The notes beneath the pieces are model-generated. The model was not told where the DNA came from. It was given only the letters and a program-made list of their open reading frames with translations, and searched no databases. Shown here in pieces: positions 55,920 to 64,000 of a stretch of 64,000 nt of DNA. How positions within the stretch are numbered: the stretch's first letter is position 1; every line of letters starts with the position of its first letter. The stretch covers positions 94,112 to 158,111 of the forward strand of contig NZ_JACFYF010000009.1 in the NCBI RefSeq assembly GCF_014050145.1. The letters run 5' to 3'. The DNA comes from Vibrio marinisediminis (GTDB lineage Bacteria > Pseudomonadota > Gammaproteobacteria > Enterobacterales > Vibrionaceae). Position numbers and translations under genes: made by a program.

Positions 55920-56030
55920 GATCAAACCCAACAGCCTCTCGCGTTCTACACTGAAACTAAGGCAGAACAAGAACTAACACTCTGTGATGCTTTATTTTCT
56001 CGACCTTCGCATGCATTCAGGAGGCATCAT

Positions 56031-56543
56031 ATGAATACCACTTTCATCGCAAACTTTGTCGGTAAAGCAACACCTTCGACAATTAAAAAACTTGCCGCAG
56101 TCACTCATGAAAATGGTGGTAAATGGCTAATTAGCAAAGTTAATTTTATTGAAGATCAAGTCGCGGCTGTTATTAAGGTTGAAATGCCGACAGAAAATGT
56201 CGCCACTGTTCAGCAAGCATTCAAAGAACAGCCTTACCTAACGGTAGAAATCGTTGAATCTTCAGCACATACACACAATGCCGAAACTATTTTCCAAATA
56301 AGACTGGATGCTAATGATCGTGCAGGTATCGTCAACGAGATTACTCACCTCTTGGATGACCAAGGCATCGATATTTTAGATATGGACTGTCAGCGCGTAT
56401 TTATTGCTGGTGGTGGCGGTGTAAGCTCTAGCCTCTTTACATCACAAATAGCACTACGACTACCACGCAATGTACTCATTGCGGATGTCGCCAAAGAGCT
56501 TGAATCTTTAAGCGAAGATACTCGAGTCGTGATTCAGCAATAG
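56031..56543 (+). CDS. GcvR-like two-ACT-domain regulator
   Basis: 170 residues from the ATG at 56031, which follows AGGAGG perfectly. Two ACT domains are arranged in tandem: the first from FIANFVGKATPSTIKKLAAV, the second from FQIRLDANDRAGIVNEITHLL. It resembles GcvR, the glycine-cleavage repressor partner of GcvA. The frame is open upstream to 55608, including an ATG at 55860 that would give ~227 residues. The short form is preferred on ribosome-site strength. A terminator follows. Confidence 0.85.
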   Translation: MNTTFIANFVGKATPSTIKKLAAVTHENGGKWLISKVNFIEDQVAAVIKVEMPTENVATVQQAFKEQPYLTVEIVESSAHTHNAETIFQIRLDANDRAGIVNEITHLLDDQGIDILDMDCQRVFIAGGGGVSSSLFTSQIALRLPRNVLIADVAKELESLSEDTRVVIQQ

Positions 56544-56565
56544 TGATCAATCTTAATCTGTAAAT

Positions 56566-56589
56566 AAGCCCGCTATTGCGGGCTTTCTT
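56566..56589 (+). terminator. Terminator after the gcvR-like gene
   Basis: AAGCCCGC and GCGGGCTT form an 8-bp stem with loop TATT, followed by TCTTAG. Confidence 0.85.
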
Positions 56590-56625
56590 AGATTTGTAAG
56601 CGGCAGAGCTGAGCCCTATCTAGCT

Positions 56626-57759
56626 TTACTTCACACTCCACTGAGAAAGCGATCGTTTAAAATCAGCGTAATCAAATTCGTTCAGTTTCTGAATTTCACC
56701 GCTTGAACGCTGGCAATAGACCGAAGGCATACGTAATCCATTGAACCAGTTCAGTTTGACCATGGTATAACCTGCACTATCGGCAATGTGTAACCGTTGC
56801 CCAATGGTTAACGGCTTATCAAAGCTCGTTTCACAGAACTGATCCCCCGCCAAGCAAGAGCAAGAGCCAATCACGTATTGATGAGCTCCATCCTCATCGG
56901 CTTCCAAAATGGACGCGGGTTCATTGTAAATAAGCGTATCAAGACGGTGAGCCTCTGTCGCTGAATCCACAATCGCCGTTTTCTTCACATTTTCGACAAT
57001 ATCAACCACGGTCACCACAAGATCGGTGGTTTTAGTGATGATTGCTTCGCCCGGCTCCAAATAGAGTTGCACGCCATGCTTTGCTGAAAAAGCTTTTAGT
57101 GCCAAGCCCAGCTTCTCAACATCATAACCTGGCCACGTAAAGAAAACGCCGCCACCTAAACTCACCCAATCGAGCTTATCAAGGTATTGCCCAAACTGAG
57201 TTGAGATAGAATCAAGTAAGCGAATAAACGCCTCAGCATCTTTGTTTTCACAATTCATGTGAAACATCACGCCATTAATCGAATCAAACAATTCCGGTGT
57301 AATGTGATCCGCTTGAACACCAAGACGTGAGAACTGACGAGCAGGATTGGCGAGATCTTGTCCCGCATAGCTCACACCGGGATTCAGACGAACACCTAGC
57401 GATACCTTACCTTCAACAATGTGTCGGTACGCAGCAAGTTGCGATTGTGAGTTGAAAATCATCTTGTCACAAATATCCGCCACTTCTCGCACATCATCTT
57501 CGCTATAGCCCACACTATAAGCGTGCGTTTCACCACCGAAGGTTTCGTAGCCAAGTTTTACTTCAAACGGGCCAGAACTGGTCGTGCCATCCAGATATGG
57601 CTTAATGATGTCGAACACACCCCAAGTAGAAAAACATTTCAGCGCCAATACCAATTTAACACCTGATATCTCTTTAAGCTGTTTGGCGATTTCTAAATTC
57701 GCAATCAGCTTATCTTCATCAATCATGAAGTACGGGGTTTTTAGTTCATTCTGCTGCAT
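56626..57759 (-). CDS. nspC: Carboxynorspermidine decarboxylase
   Basis: 377 residues from the ATG at 57759. It is a PLP-dependent alanine-racemase-fold decarboxylase: the PLP-lysine region is [17 protein letters not shown], and the catalytic cysteine region is [11 protein letters not shown]. It converts carboxynorspermidine to norspermidine, the last step of the Vibrio pathway. A hairpin at 57784-57810 separates it from the dehydrogenase gene. Confidence 0.95.
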   Translation of the reverse strand: MQQNELKTPYFMIDEDKLIANLEIAKQLKEISGVKLVLALKCFSTWGVFDIIKPYLDGTTSSGPFEVKLGYETFGGETHAYSVGYSEDDVREVADICDKMIFNSQSQLAAYRHIVEGKVSLGVRLNPGVSYAGQDLANPARQFSRLGVQADHITPELFDSINGVMFHMNCENKDAEAFIRLLDSISTQFGQYLDKLDWVSLGGGVFFTWPGYDVEKLGLALKAFSAKHGVQLYLEPGEAIITKTTDLVVTVVDIVENVKKTAIVDSATEAHRLDTLIYNEPASILEADEDGAHQYVIGSCSCLAGDQFCETSFDKPLTIGQRLHIADSAGYTMVKLNWFNGLRMPSVYCQRSSGEIQKLNEFDYADFKRSLSQWSVK

Positions 57760-57783
57760 GTTTACAATCACTTATTATCAAAT

Positions 57784-57810
57784 TAAGCCGATACATCTGG
57801 TATCGGCTTA
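57784..57810 (-). promoter_or_regulatory. Intercistronic hairpin upstream of nspC
   Basis: TAAGCCGATA and TATCGGCTTA form a perfect 10-bp stem with a 7-nt loop between the dehydrogenase and decarboxylase genes. The following sequence on the minus strand (AATTTGATAA) is only a weak T-tract. Attenuation or mRNA protection is plausible. Confidence 0.65.
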
Positions 57811-57829
57811 GTTATGCATTGGTCCCAAG

Positions 57830-59074
57830 TTATTTCAAAACATGGATAATCGGTTGACCGACTTCTAGCTCCAAAACGTCCCAGCTCAAACCAATGGATG
57901 GCATTGTCTCTAAGAACGGATCTGGGTCTAGTTGTTCCATGTTGAACACACCCTTATCTGCCCATTCTCCGCGGAAATATTGCAACGCAGCTGTGATGGC
58001 TGGCACCCCAGTCGTGTAAGAAATAGCTTGGTGTTCTACATCTTCATACGCCACTTCATGATCGGCATTATTGTAGATAAAGACACTACGTTCTTTACCG
58101 TCTTTACGACCTTGTACCCAAGTACCAATACACGTTTTACCTGTGTAACCTGGCGCAAGCGACGTTGGATCTGGCAACAATGCTTTAAGTACATGCAATG
58201 GCTGCACTACCGTACCATCATGCAGTGTAAGCGGCTCTGGGCTGAGCAAACCGATATCACGCATGACATTAAAGTAGTTTAGATAGCGGTCACCAAAGCC
58301 CATCCAAAACTCAATGCGTTTTGCTGGAATAAACTCTTTCATCGATCGAACTTCATCATGCGCCATCGAGTACACTTTGTGCGTACCGCAATTTGGGAAG
58401 TCAAATTCGAGCATGCGCGAATGACAAGGCACTTGTTTCCACTCTTCATTTTCCCAATAGAAAGAATCACCTTGGATCTCTAACATATTGGTTTCAGGGT
58501 CAAAGTTCGTTGCAAATTTCTTGCCGTGGTCACCAGCATTGACATCCATAACGTCGATAGTATCGATCTCATCAAACAGATGTTTTACGGCGTAGGCTGC
58601 GAAAACAGACACCACACCAGGATCAAAACCTGCTCCCAAAATACCCGTGATACCAGCCTCAGCAAATTTTTCGCGGTAGCCCCACTGCCAATCATAAGCT
58701 TGTGGAACTTGCTGCCCTTCGCTACACAGATCAACCGCAACCGATGTATCTAAGTACGACACTTTGGCTTGGTAACACGCTTCCATAATCGCCATGTTCA
58801 CCCATGGAGGACCTGCGTTAATAACCAAATCAGGTTGTACGTCTTTAATCAGAGCGACCAATGCGTCCACGTCATCTGCATTAACGGTACGTGCTTGAAG
58901 CGTCTTTGAGCCATCTTTTAAGTTGTTTTTATTGTGAATTGACTCAATGATTTTTTCACACTTAGCGACGGTACGAGAGGCAATAGTGATATCACCTAGA
59001 ACATCATTGTTTTGCGCCGCTTTATGAGCAACAACCCAACCAACACCACCAGCACCAATTTGTAGAATTGCCAT
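57830..59074 (-). CDS. Carboxynorspermidine synthase (saccharopine-dehydrogenase-like)
   Basis: 414 residues. The N-terminal Rossmann motif is IGAGGVGWVVAHKAA, and the saccharopine-dehydrogenase family core includes AGPPWVNMAIMEAC and GAGFDPGVVSVFAAY. It reductively condenses aspartate semialdehyde with diaminopropane to give carboxynorspermidine. It lies between the fused enzyme and nspC in one operon. This is the Vibrio-type CANSDH. Confidence 0.95.
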   Translation of the reverse strand: MAILQIGAGGVGWVVAHKAAQNNDVLGDITIASRTVAKCEKIIESIHNKNNLKDGSKTLQARTVNADDVDALVALIKDVQPDLVINAGPPWVNMAIMEACYQAKVSYLDTSVAVDLCSEGQQVPQAYDWQWGYREKFAEAGITGILGAGFDPGVVSVFAAYAVKHLFDEIDTIDVMDVNAGDHGKKFATNFDPETNMLEIQGDSFYWENEEWKQVPCHSRMLEFDFPNCGTHKVYSMAHDEVRSMKEFIPAKRIEFWMGFGDRYLNYFNVMRDIGLLSPEPLTLHDGTVVQPLHVLKALLPDPTSLAPGYTGKTCIGTWVQGRKDGKERSVFIYNNADHEVAYEDVEHQAISYTTGVPAITAALQYFRGEWADKGVFNMEQLDPDPFLETMPSIGLSWDVLELEVGQPIIHVLK

Positions 59075-59089
59075 TGTTTTCCATTACCT

Positions 59090-61975
59090 CTATTTAACTA
59101 GCTCGGTGGCTAGAGATTCGACTTCATTGAGTAAAGATTCAAAATCAGACATCTTTAAACACGGGTTCAAAATTGTAAATTTCAAGGCAGATTTGCCTTC
59201 GACCACTGTTTCACCAAGTACTGCGACCCCACGGGTAAGCGCTTCAAGCCTCAGTGAGCGGTTAAATGTATCAAGATCGGCAACGCCACGGTTGACCGCT
59301 CGGAACAACACGGTTGTCAATGAAGGCTCGGCAAGCAGTTCAAAACCTTGATGGTTTTGCACTAAAGCGGCGACTTGCTGCGTTTGCTCGACCAAGTGAT
59401 CATACATTTGCCCTAATGCACTAGGACCGACACTTTGCATGGTCATAAATACTTTCAGTGCATCAAACCGTTTGGTGGTCGCGATCGATTTATCGACCAA
59501 GTTAGGTAACTGGTCATGTTCTCGGTTCAAGTAATCCGAGTGGTGAAGCAGATATTTGAAATTAGCGTTATCTTTGACTAACAACGCACCACAACTGATG
59601 GTTTGAAAGAACAGTTTATGAAAATCAACACTGAGCGAGTCTGCGAGTTCTATCCCTTTTAAGCGTTGTTTATGCTGACTTAAAATCAATGCACCACCAT
59701 AAGCCGCGTCCACATGGAACCACAACTGATGCTGTTTAGCGATTTGTGCCATCGCATTTAAATCATCAATCGCACCATGATCGGTCGTGCCTGCGGTGCC
59801 GACAACGGTAAATGGAATCAACCCCTGTGCCTTCAGCGCTTCAATCTCACGGCTAAGTGCATCAATCTTTAACGTACCGTTACTATTGCACTCAACACAG
59901 CTGACACTTTTCTCGCCTAATCCCAGCAAAGAAGCTGATTTCTGTACTGTAAAGTGGGATTTCTCAGAACAAAGAATACGCAATTTATCGGCAAACTGCG
60001 GTAACCCATGTTGTTGAATAGAGTGCCCGTCGAGCTTGTCAGCTATCCAGTCGCGAGCGAGTAACAACCCCATTAAATTGCTTTGCGTACCACCGCTTGT
60101 AAAAATACCATCGGATTGATTACCGAGTTGATATTTACCACACATCCAATCAACCACTTTTTGCTCTACATAGGTCGCGGCAGATGCTTGATCCCATGAG
60201 TCCATTGATTGATTCAAAGACGCAATCATTGCTTCAGCCACAACAGAAGGCATTAACGGCGGGGTATGTAGGTGGGCAATGCAATTTGGGTGTTGCACTA
60301 TGATGGAGTTTTTCGCTACTAGCTCAGCGGTATCTGAAATAACTTGGGTTAAGCTAGTTTGCTGGTTGTCTAAATCAACCGCATTAATGGCATTTTGTAG
60401 CAATGCGGGCTCAACGCCTGAGTATGGGGCGTCGATTTGCTCAAACACTTGCTTCATTGCCGAAGTGGTATGGTTCATCGCTTTGGCAAAGTGTTCGCTA
60501 CCTTGTGAACCAGTATGGATAAAATGCTCACGCCAACTGTTTTGCTCATTCGCTTCAACAGGGTTTCCACCGGCAGTCAAAATGGCTTCTTCAATCACAC
60601 GTAAGGCAAAATCAATTTGCTCATAAGAAATGATCAACGGCGGTAACAGACGAATAACCGCGCCTTCCCTGCCGCCTTTTTCCAACATAAGACCGCGCTC
60701 AAGCGCCGCTCGCTGAATGCGTAGCGTCAGTTCACCGTCAGCTACGGGCTCTGAGAATTTATTGAGTTCTCCGCCAGGTTTACGGATCTCAATACCCAGC
60801 ATCAGCCCTTTACCACGGACGTCAGCGATGCAATCCACTCGTTTTTGTATCGCCTCTAACCCATGACGCAAATACTGTCCAGCAATGTTGGCATGCTCAA
60901 CCAGTTTATCGCGTTCAATGATTTCCAGTGCTTTTGACCCTGAGATCATCGCTAATTGATTGCCACGGAATGTACCGGTATGTTCACCCGGCAACCAGGT
61001 ATCGTACTTCTTATTAATAACCAACAGCGACATAGGTAACCCACCACCAATCGCTTTCGATAGGCATAGAATGTCCGGCTGGATACCCGATTCTTCATAA
61101 GCAAAGTGATAGCCCGTCTTACCCACGCCACATTGAATCTCATCAAAAATAAGCAAGATTTCATGTTCATCACAAATTCGGCGTAATTCTCTTAACCAGA
61201 ATGCTGGCGCGGGTACAACGCCACCTTCGCCCTGAACGGGCTCAACGATCATCGCTGCCGGTTTCATAATGCCCGCTTCGTCATCCTCAAGCAGTCGCTC
61301 GATATAACGAATACTCGCTGTCGCACCTTCCTCACCACCTAAACCAAACGGGCAACGTAGATCGTAAGGGAATGGCATAAAGTGAACATCTGACATTAAG
61401 CCAGTTCGGCGGGCTTTGGTATTTAAATTACCCATCATGCCCATCGTACCGTTAGTCATACCATGGTATGCACCGCGGAAGGCAAACATGGTATTTCGAC
61501 GCGTGGTTTGTTTGGCGAGTTTAATCGCGGCTTCAACCGCGTCTGCTCCAGAAGGACCGCAAAACTGAATAACCGCATTTTCAGCAAGTTCTAGCGGCAA
61601 AAATTGCTTCACCCGTGCGATAAAGTCGTTTTTTGCTTGTGTGGTGATATCCAGTGTCTGATATGGTAAGCCCGAATCTAACTGCTCTTTGAGCGCTTGA
61701 TTCACTTCTGGGTGGTTATAGCCCAGCGCCAATGTGCCCGCGCCAGCTAAACAATCTAAAAACATTTGTCCCCGAGTATCTTCCACCAATGCACCGTAAG
61801 CTCGCTTAATGGCGATAGGTAAACGACGCGGATATGAACGAACTTGAGATTCATTTTGCTCTTGTTCTAGTAATACTTGATCAAGAGTTAAATCGTATGT
61901 CCCTTCCACGTGTGGAATTTGGGTCGAAAAATAGGTTGCGATATTTTCAGTATCGACTTCAAAGGCTGTGCTCAT
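59090..61975 (-). CDS. Fused diaminobutyrate aminotransferase / decarboxylase
   Basis: About 961 residues from the ATG at 61975 (AAGGGA upstream). The N-terminal half (~1-460) is a class-III aminotransferase with PLP lysine in CLSKAIGGGLPMS and DEIQCGVGKTG. The C-terminal half (~490-961) is a group-II decarboxylase with PLP lysine in SVDFHKLFFQ and HVDAAYGGALI. Together they make diaminobutyrate and then 1,3-diaminopropane. Fusion of the two is known in Vibrio. It is the first gene of the norspermidine operon; operator-like repeats lie upstream. Confidence 0.95.
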   Translation of the reverse strand: MSTAFEVDTENIATYFSTQIPHVEGTYDLTLDQVLLEQEQNESQVRSYPRRLPIAIKRAYGALVEDTRGQMFLDCLAGAGTLALGYNHPEVNQALKEQLDSGLPYQTLDITTQAKNDFIARVKQFLPLELAENAVIQFCGPSGADAVEAAIKLAKQTTRRNTMFAFRGAYHGMTNGTMGMMGNLNTKARRTGLMSDVHFMPFPYDLRCPFGLGGEEGATASIRYIERLLEDDEAGIMKPAAMIVEPVQGEGGVVPAPAFWLRELRRICDEHEILLIFDEIQCGVGKTGYHFAYEESGIQPDILCLSKAIGGGLPMSLLVINKKYDTWLPGEHTGTFRGNQLAMISGSKALEIIERDKLVEHANIAGQYLRHGLEAIQKRVDCIADVRGKGLMLGIEIRKPGGELNKFSEPVADGELTLRIQRAALERGLMLEKGGREGAVIRLLPPLIISYEQIDFALRVIEEAILTAGGNPVEANEQNSWREHFIHTGSQGSEHFAKAMNHTTSAMKQVFEQIDAPYSGVEPALLQNAINAVDLDNQQTSLTQVISDTAELVAKNSIIVQHPNCIAHLHTPPLMPSVVAEAMIASLNQSMDSWDQASAATYVEQKVVDWMCGKYQLGNQSDGIFTSGGTQSNLMGLLLARDWIADKLDGHSIQQHGLPQFADKLRILCSEKSHFTVQKSASLLGLGEKSVSCVECNSNGTLKIDALSREIEALKAQGLIPFTVVGTAGTTDHGAIDDLNAMAQIAKQHQLWFHVDAAYGGALILSQHKQRLKGIELADSLSVDFHKLFFQTISCGALLVKDNANFKYLLHHSDYLNREHDQLPNLVDKSIATTKRFDALKVFMTMQSVGPSALGQMYDHLVEQTQQVAALVQNHQGFELLAEPSLTTVLFRAVNRGVADLDTFNRSLRLEALTRGVAVLGETVVEGKSALKFTILNPCLKMSDFESLLNEVESLATELVK

Positions 61976-62240
61976 CAATATTCCCTTGAAATGCAATTAA
62001 CTCGCCCAACAATGAGGTGTGCGAGATATAACAATGCTTCCGCAAGCGACAGACGTGCGAAAACCGTTCCATCATAAGAATGGATTACATATCAAAAGTG
62101 GGGATCAAGGCTCAGTAATGCTGCTGTTTTGTAGCACAGGGCATTTAGGTAGAACAAAGCTGATTTGAGTGTGTAAGTTATGTGGTTTCAATGTTGGGTT
62201 TCCCATTCACATGCCGCGACTGCGACATAAGTATCCCGTC

Positions 62241-62263
62241 TATCGATAAAAGGTTTATCGATA
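62241..62263. repeat. 10-bp perfect palindrome upstream of the norspermidine operon
   Basis: TATCGATAAA (62241-62250) and TTTATCGATA (62254-62263) surround AGG. It is 266 bp upstream of the fused-enzyme start. There is no adjacent T-tract, so a protein-binding site is likelier than a terminator. Confidence 0.75.
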
Positions 62264-62273
62264 CCTACCCTAC

Positions 62274-62302
62274 GAGTGTTCACTCAGCCCGAATGTTCAC
62301 TC
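62274..62302. repeat. Tandem GARTGTTCACTC repeats
   Basis: GAGTGTTCACTC (62274-62285, itself with GAGTG/CACTC arms) and GAATGTTCACTC (62291-62302) are tandem copies 17 bp apart. They lie 11 bp from the TATCGATAAA palindrome and form a compact cluster of operator-like elements. Confidence 0.65.
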
Positions 62303-62473
62303 GCGTATCCCCCAGAATTATCTCCGAGATTGCGCGGAAAATTATCATAAATAGACATTTATTGGCAATGATTTTTCATAAATCTATTAACACCGCCCCG
62401 TCAGTAATTAAAAATAAAGTGCCTTGTCGCTAATATATAAGCAACAAAACACTCAATAATTAAATATTCAAGA

Positions 62474-64000
62474 TTACACAACGTCGTTCTTAATAATCTG
62501 AGCCAATAATTCGACCGAATCAAAACTGTTATCCATTGCGATATATTCATTAAGAATATTGACGCCATTTTCTATCACAATGGTTTGTTCATCGCTGCCA
62601 TGAGGAATTGACAATTCAATGTTGTCATCTACGATTTCAACTCCTATTTTGGCTATCAACTCGTCGATGTCTGCACTATCAGTTTGATCCAGTAAGTCAT
62701 CTAGATTAATTAGGTCTTCATTCAATGTGAAATCTTTCACCATATCTGTACCTGAATCGAGCGTATTATCTAACCAGGTAAAGATGTTTTCGCCCTCATC
62801 ACCAATCAGCAGATCATTCCCGAGTTGTGCTTCCAATTCATCGTCATTTCCAGCAGCCAATACCGCGTAACCATGGGCGTCAGAAATACCAATCGTCACT
62901 TCTGCCTCATTACTTTCGGCAAGGTTGGAATCGACAGCGATATAATCAAATGTCACTTCTTCTTCAGCATTTTGTAACCCTGACAAATAACGCAGCTCCC
63001 AACTACCGCCATTTGAACTGAGCTCTAAACCGACAACAGGGTTGTCAGGTGAAGAATAACTAAACTCATACAAAATCTGTTCATTACCGACATCACCCGG
63101 ATCTTTTTGATATTGTTCAACAACGACCGTCCCATCTTGCAACGTATACGTCGCTTCGATATGAACCGCGCTACTCGTAACAAACTGTCCTCCCATCCCA
63201 TCTAAACCAAGCGTGATGACCGCGAGCGGGTTGTTGGTCAAATCAATCACCAGCGTCTCTTTCTTATTCATCCCACTACCATCGATGTCACCAATACCAT
63301 AACCAATGTGCGATGGACCATTTGAGTACTGTTTTAAAGGCTTATCGTTATTGTCGGTAATACTGATACCAATCGTGTTGCCGTTTTCTAAGGTAACGAG
63401 GCGTTCAGTATCACTGACGTATTCGCCCCAATTAAAGAAACCATCCTCTAATACGATGTCTTCTGGGTCACCACTGTAGCCCAATTCGAATTCATCACCT
63501 TGTCCGGGGACATAGGCAATGTTGTCAGCAATAAACAACTTATCTGGATCGATTGTATCGCCTGGCACATGAAGATCATCTTCGGTCAGCTTACGTGTGG
63601 AACCATTTTCATCGGTATAGAGCAATTCTCCAGTTTCAGGAAGCGAAGTAATCATCACCTTAAGCTTCACGTTGTTCGCGTCATCTTCAATATCTGAGAT
63701 ATGGTCATCACCTCCCTCTGAATCAAAAACAATGGGAATTACGATTTGATCTTCTGTCGCTACATCAAAATCTTCAGCTAATGGTGGGTTATTCGGAATC
63801 GGCTCATAAACGTCCAATTCATGTAGCTTCACCGTGATTGGCGTGTCGTTGACACCATCAGAAGCAACCACGGTAATTTGATGCTGATTGCCTAAGGTTT
63901 CAAAATCATTGGTAAAGGCTTCCACCCCTGCTTCGGTCAATGAGATATTACCGTTGGCGTCAATCTCAAACAGTCCATCAAGTGGGTCGTTCGCTCCATA
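62474..64000 (-). CDS. C-terminal part of a large type-I-secreted repeat protein (cut by window edge)
   Basis: 508 residues to the stop are in the window and the frame stays open to the right edge. The visible part has a cadherin/VCBS-like strand (FEIDANGNISLTEAG), then an acidic region with a GEL-type extracellular segment and calcium-binding Asp-rich motifs (DGSGMNKKE, SDIEDDANNVK). The C-terminus is a VCA0849-type type-I secretion signal region (LGNDLLIGDEGENIFTWLDN then VKDFTLNEDLINLDDLLDQ). It is probably a surface adhesin or RTX-like protein. Total size and repeat number are unknown. Confidence 0.8.
   Translation of the reverse strand, partial: YGANDPLDGLFEIDANGNISLTEAGVEAFTNDFETLGNQHQITVVASDGVNDTPITVKLHELDVYEPIPNNPPLAEDFDVATEDQIVIPIVFDSEGGDDHISDIEDDANNVKLKVMITSLPETGELLYTDENGSTRKLTEDDLHVPGDTIDPDKLFIADNIAYVPGQGDEFELGYSGDPEDIVLEDGFFNWGEYVSDTERLVTLENGNTIGISITDNNDKPLKQYSNGPSHIGYGIGDIDGSGMNKKETLVIDLTNNPLAVITLGLDGMGGQFVTSSAVHIEATYTLQDGTVVVEQYQKDPGDVGNEQILYEFSYSSPDNPVVGLELSSNGGSWELRYLSGLQNAEEEVTFDYIAVDSNLAESNEAEVTIGISDAHGYAVLAAGNDDELEAQLGNDLLIGDEGENIFTWLDNTLDSGTDMVKDFTLNEDLINLDDLLDQTDSADIDELIAKIGVEIVDDNIELSIPHGSDEQTIVIENGVNILNEYIAMDNSFDSVELLAQIIKNDVV

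Larger units (their letters stand above)
61976..62473. other. Intergenic region, norspermidine operon / secreted protein
   Basis: About 498 nt with no supported gene. An 83-codon plus-strand frame at 62182 lacks a Shine-Dalgarno and covers the palindromes, so it is not called. The region must hold the norspermidine promoter and the end of the secreted-protein transcript; no clear terminator was found for the latter. Confidence 0.5.

Noticed and set aside
55825-56030. Glycine riboswitch in the gcvR-like leader
   Set aside because: The tandem aptamer core sequences are not visible and the region is too short for the usual two-aptamer form.
62182-62433. 83-codon plus-strand frame in the norspermidine upstream region
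   Set aside because: No Shine-Dalgarno, composition unlike neighbouring proteins, and it overlies the palindromic elements; judged a chance frame.

Overview
The window reads as ordinary chromosomal DNA of a Vibrio or close relative, probably the large chromosome because gyrA, ubiG, nrdAB and purC are present. Vibrio signs are the TonB2-type cluster with TtpC, the fused aminotransferase/decarboxylase norspermidine operon, the YjjI/YjjW pair and the short SulA. I see no rRNA, tRNA, CRISPR array, prophage or insertion sequence.

Layout. 1-7.0 kb: a methylthioribose (MTR) salvage locus on the minus strand (RbsD/FucU-like mutarotase, sugar ABC transporter, mtnK, mtnA cut by the left edge) with a divergent SorC-type regulator. 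7-15.3 kb: pirin, a ROK kinase, a Cache-GGDEF-EAL protein, a polysaccharide flippase, a membrane diguanylate cyclase and a DUF2726 protein. 15.3-21.3 kb: a CitA/CitB-type two-component system divergent from a polar amino-acid ABC transporter. 21.4-31.3 kb: a TonB2-type energy-transduction operon (DUF3450, TtpC, ExbB, ExbD, TonB, TPR) and a siderophore receptor, each with a candidate Fur box, then an OmpR-type two-component system. 31.3-36.4 kb: a TRAP-TAXI transporter and a glycerophosphodiesterase. 36.5-41.8 kb: LexA-controlled sulA, purC with a PurR box, a LysR regulator and the glycyl-radical pair YjjI/YjjW. 41.9-45 kb: a chemoreceptor with a complete amino-acid dCache motif, a small membrane protein preceded by a striking 15-bp inverted repeat, and a LysE exporter. 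45-53 kb: gyrA, ubiG, nrdA-nrdB-yfaE. 53-56.6 kb: a small unknown protein, a CinA-like protein, a DUF3943 protein and a GcvR-like ACT protein. 56.6-62 kb: the norspermidine operon. 62.5 kb to the right edge: the C-terminal part of a large type-I-secreted repeat protein.

Most of this is conserved gene content. The best leads are the MTR uptake locus; a set of unexplained inverted repeats (upstream of the small membrane protein at 44 kb, upstream of the norspermidine operon, in the gcvR leader, and around the Shine-Dalgarno of the GGDEF-EAL gene); and the glycyl-radical enzyme of unknown substrate. Nothing here is clearly a new defence or mobile system.
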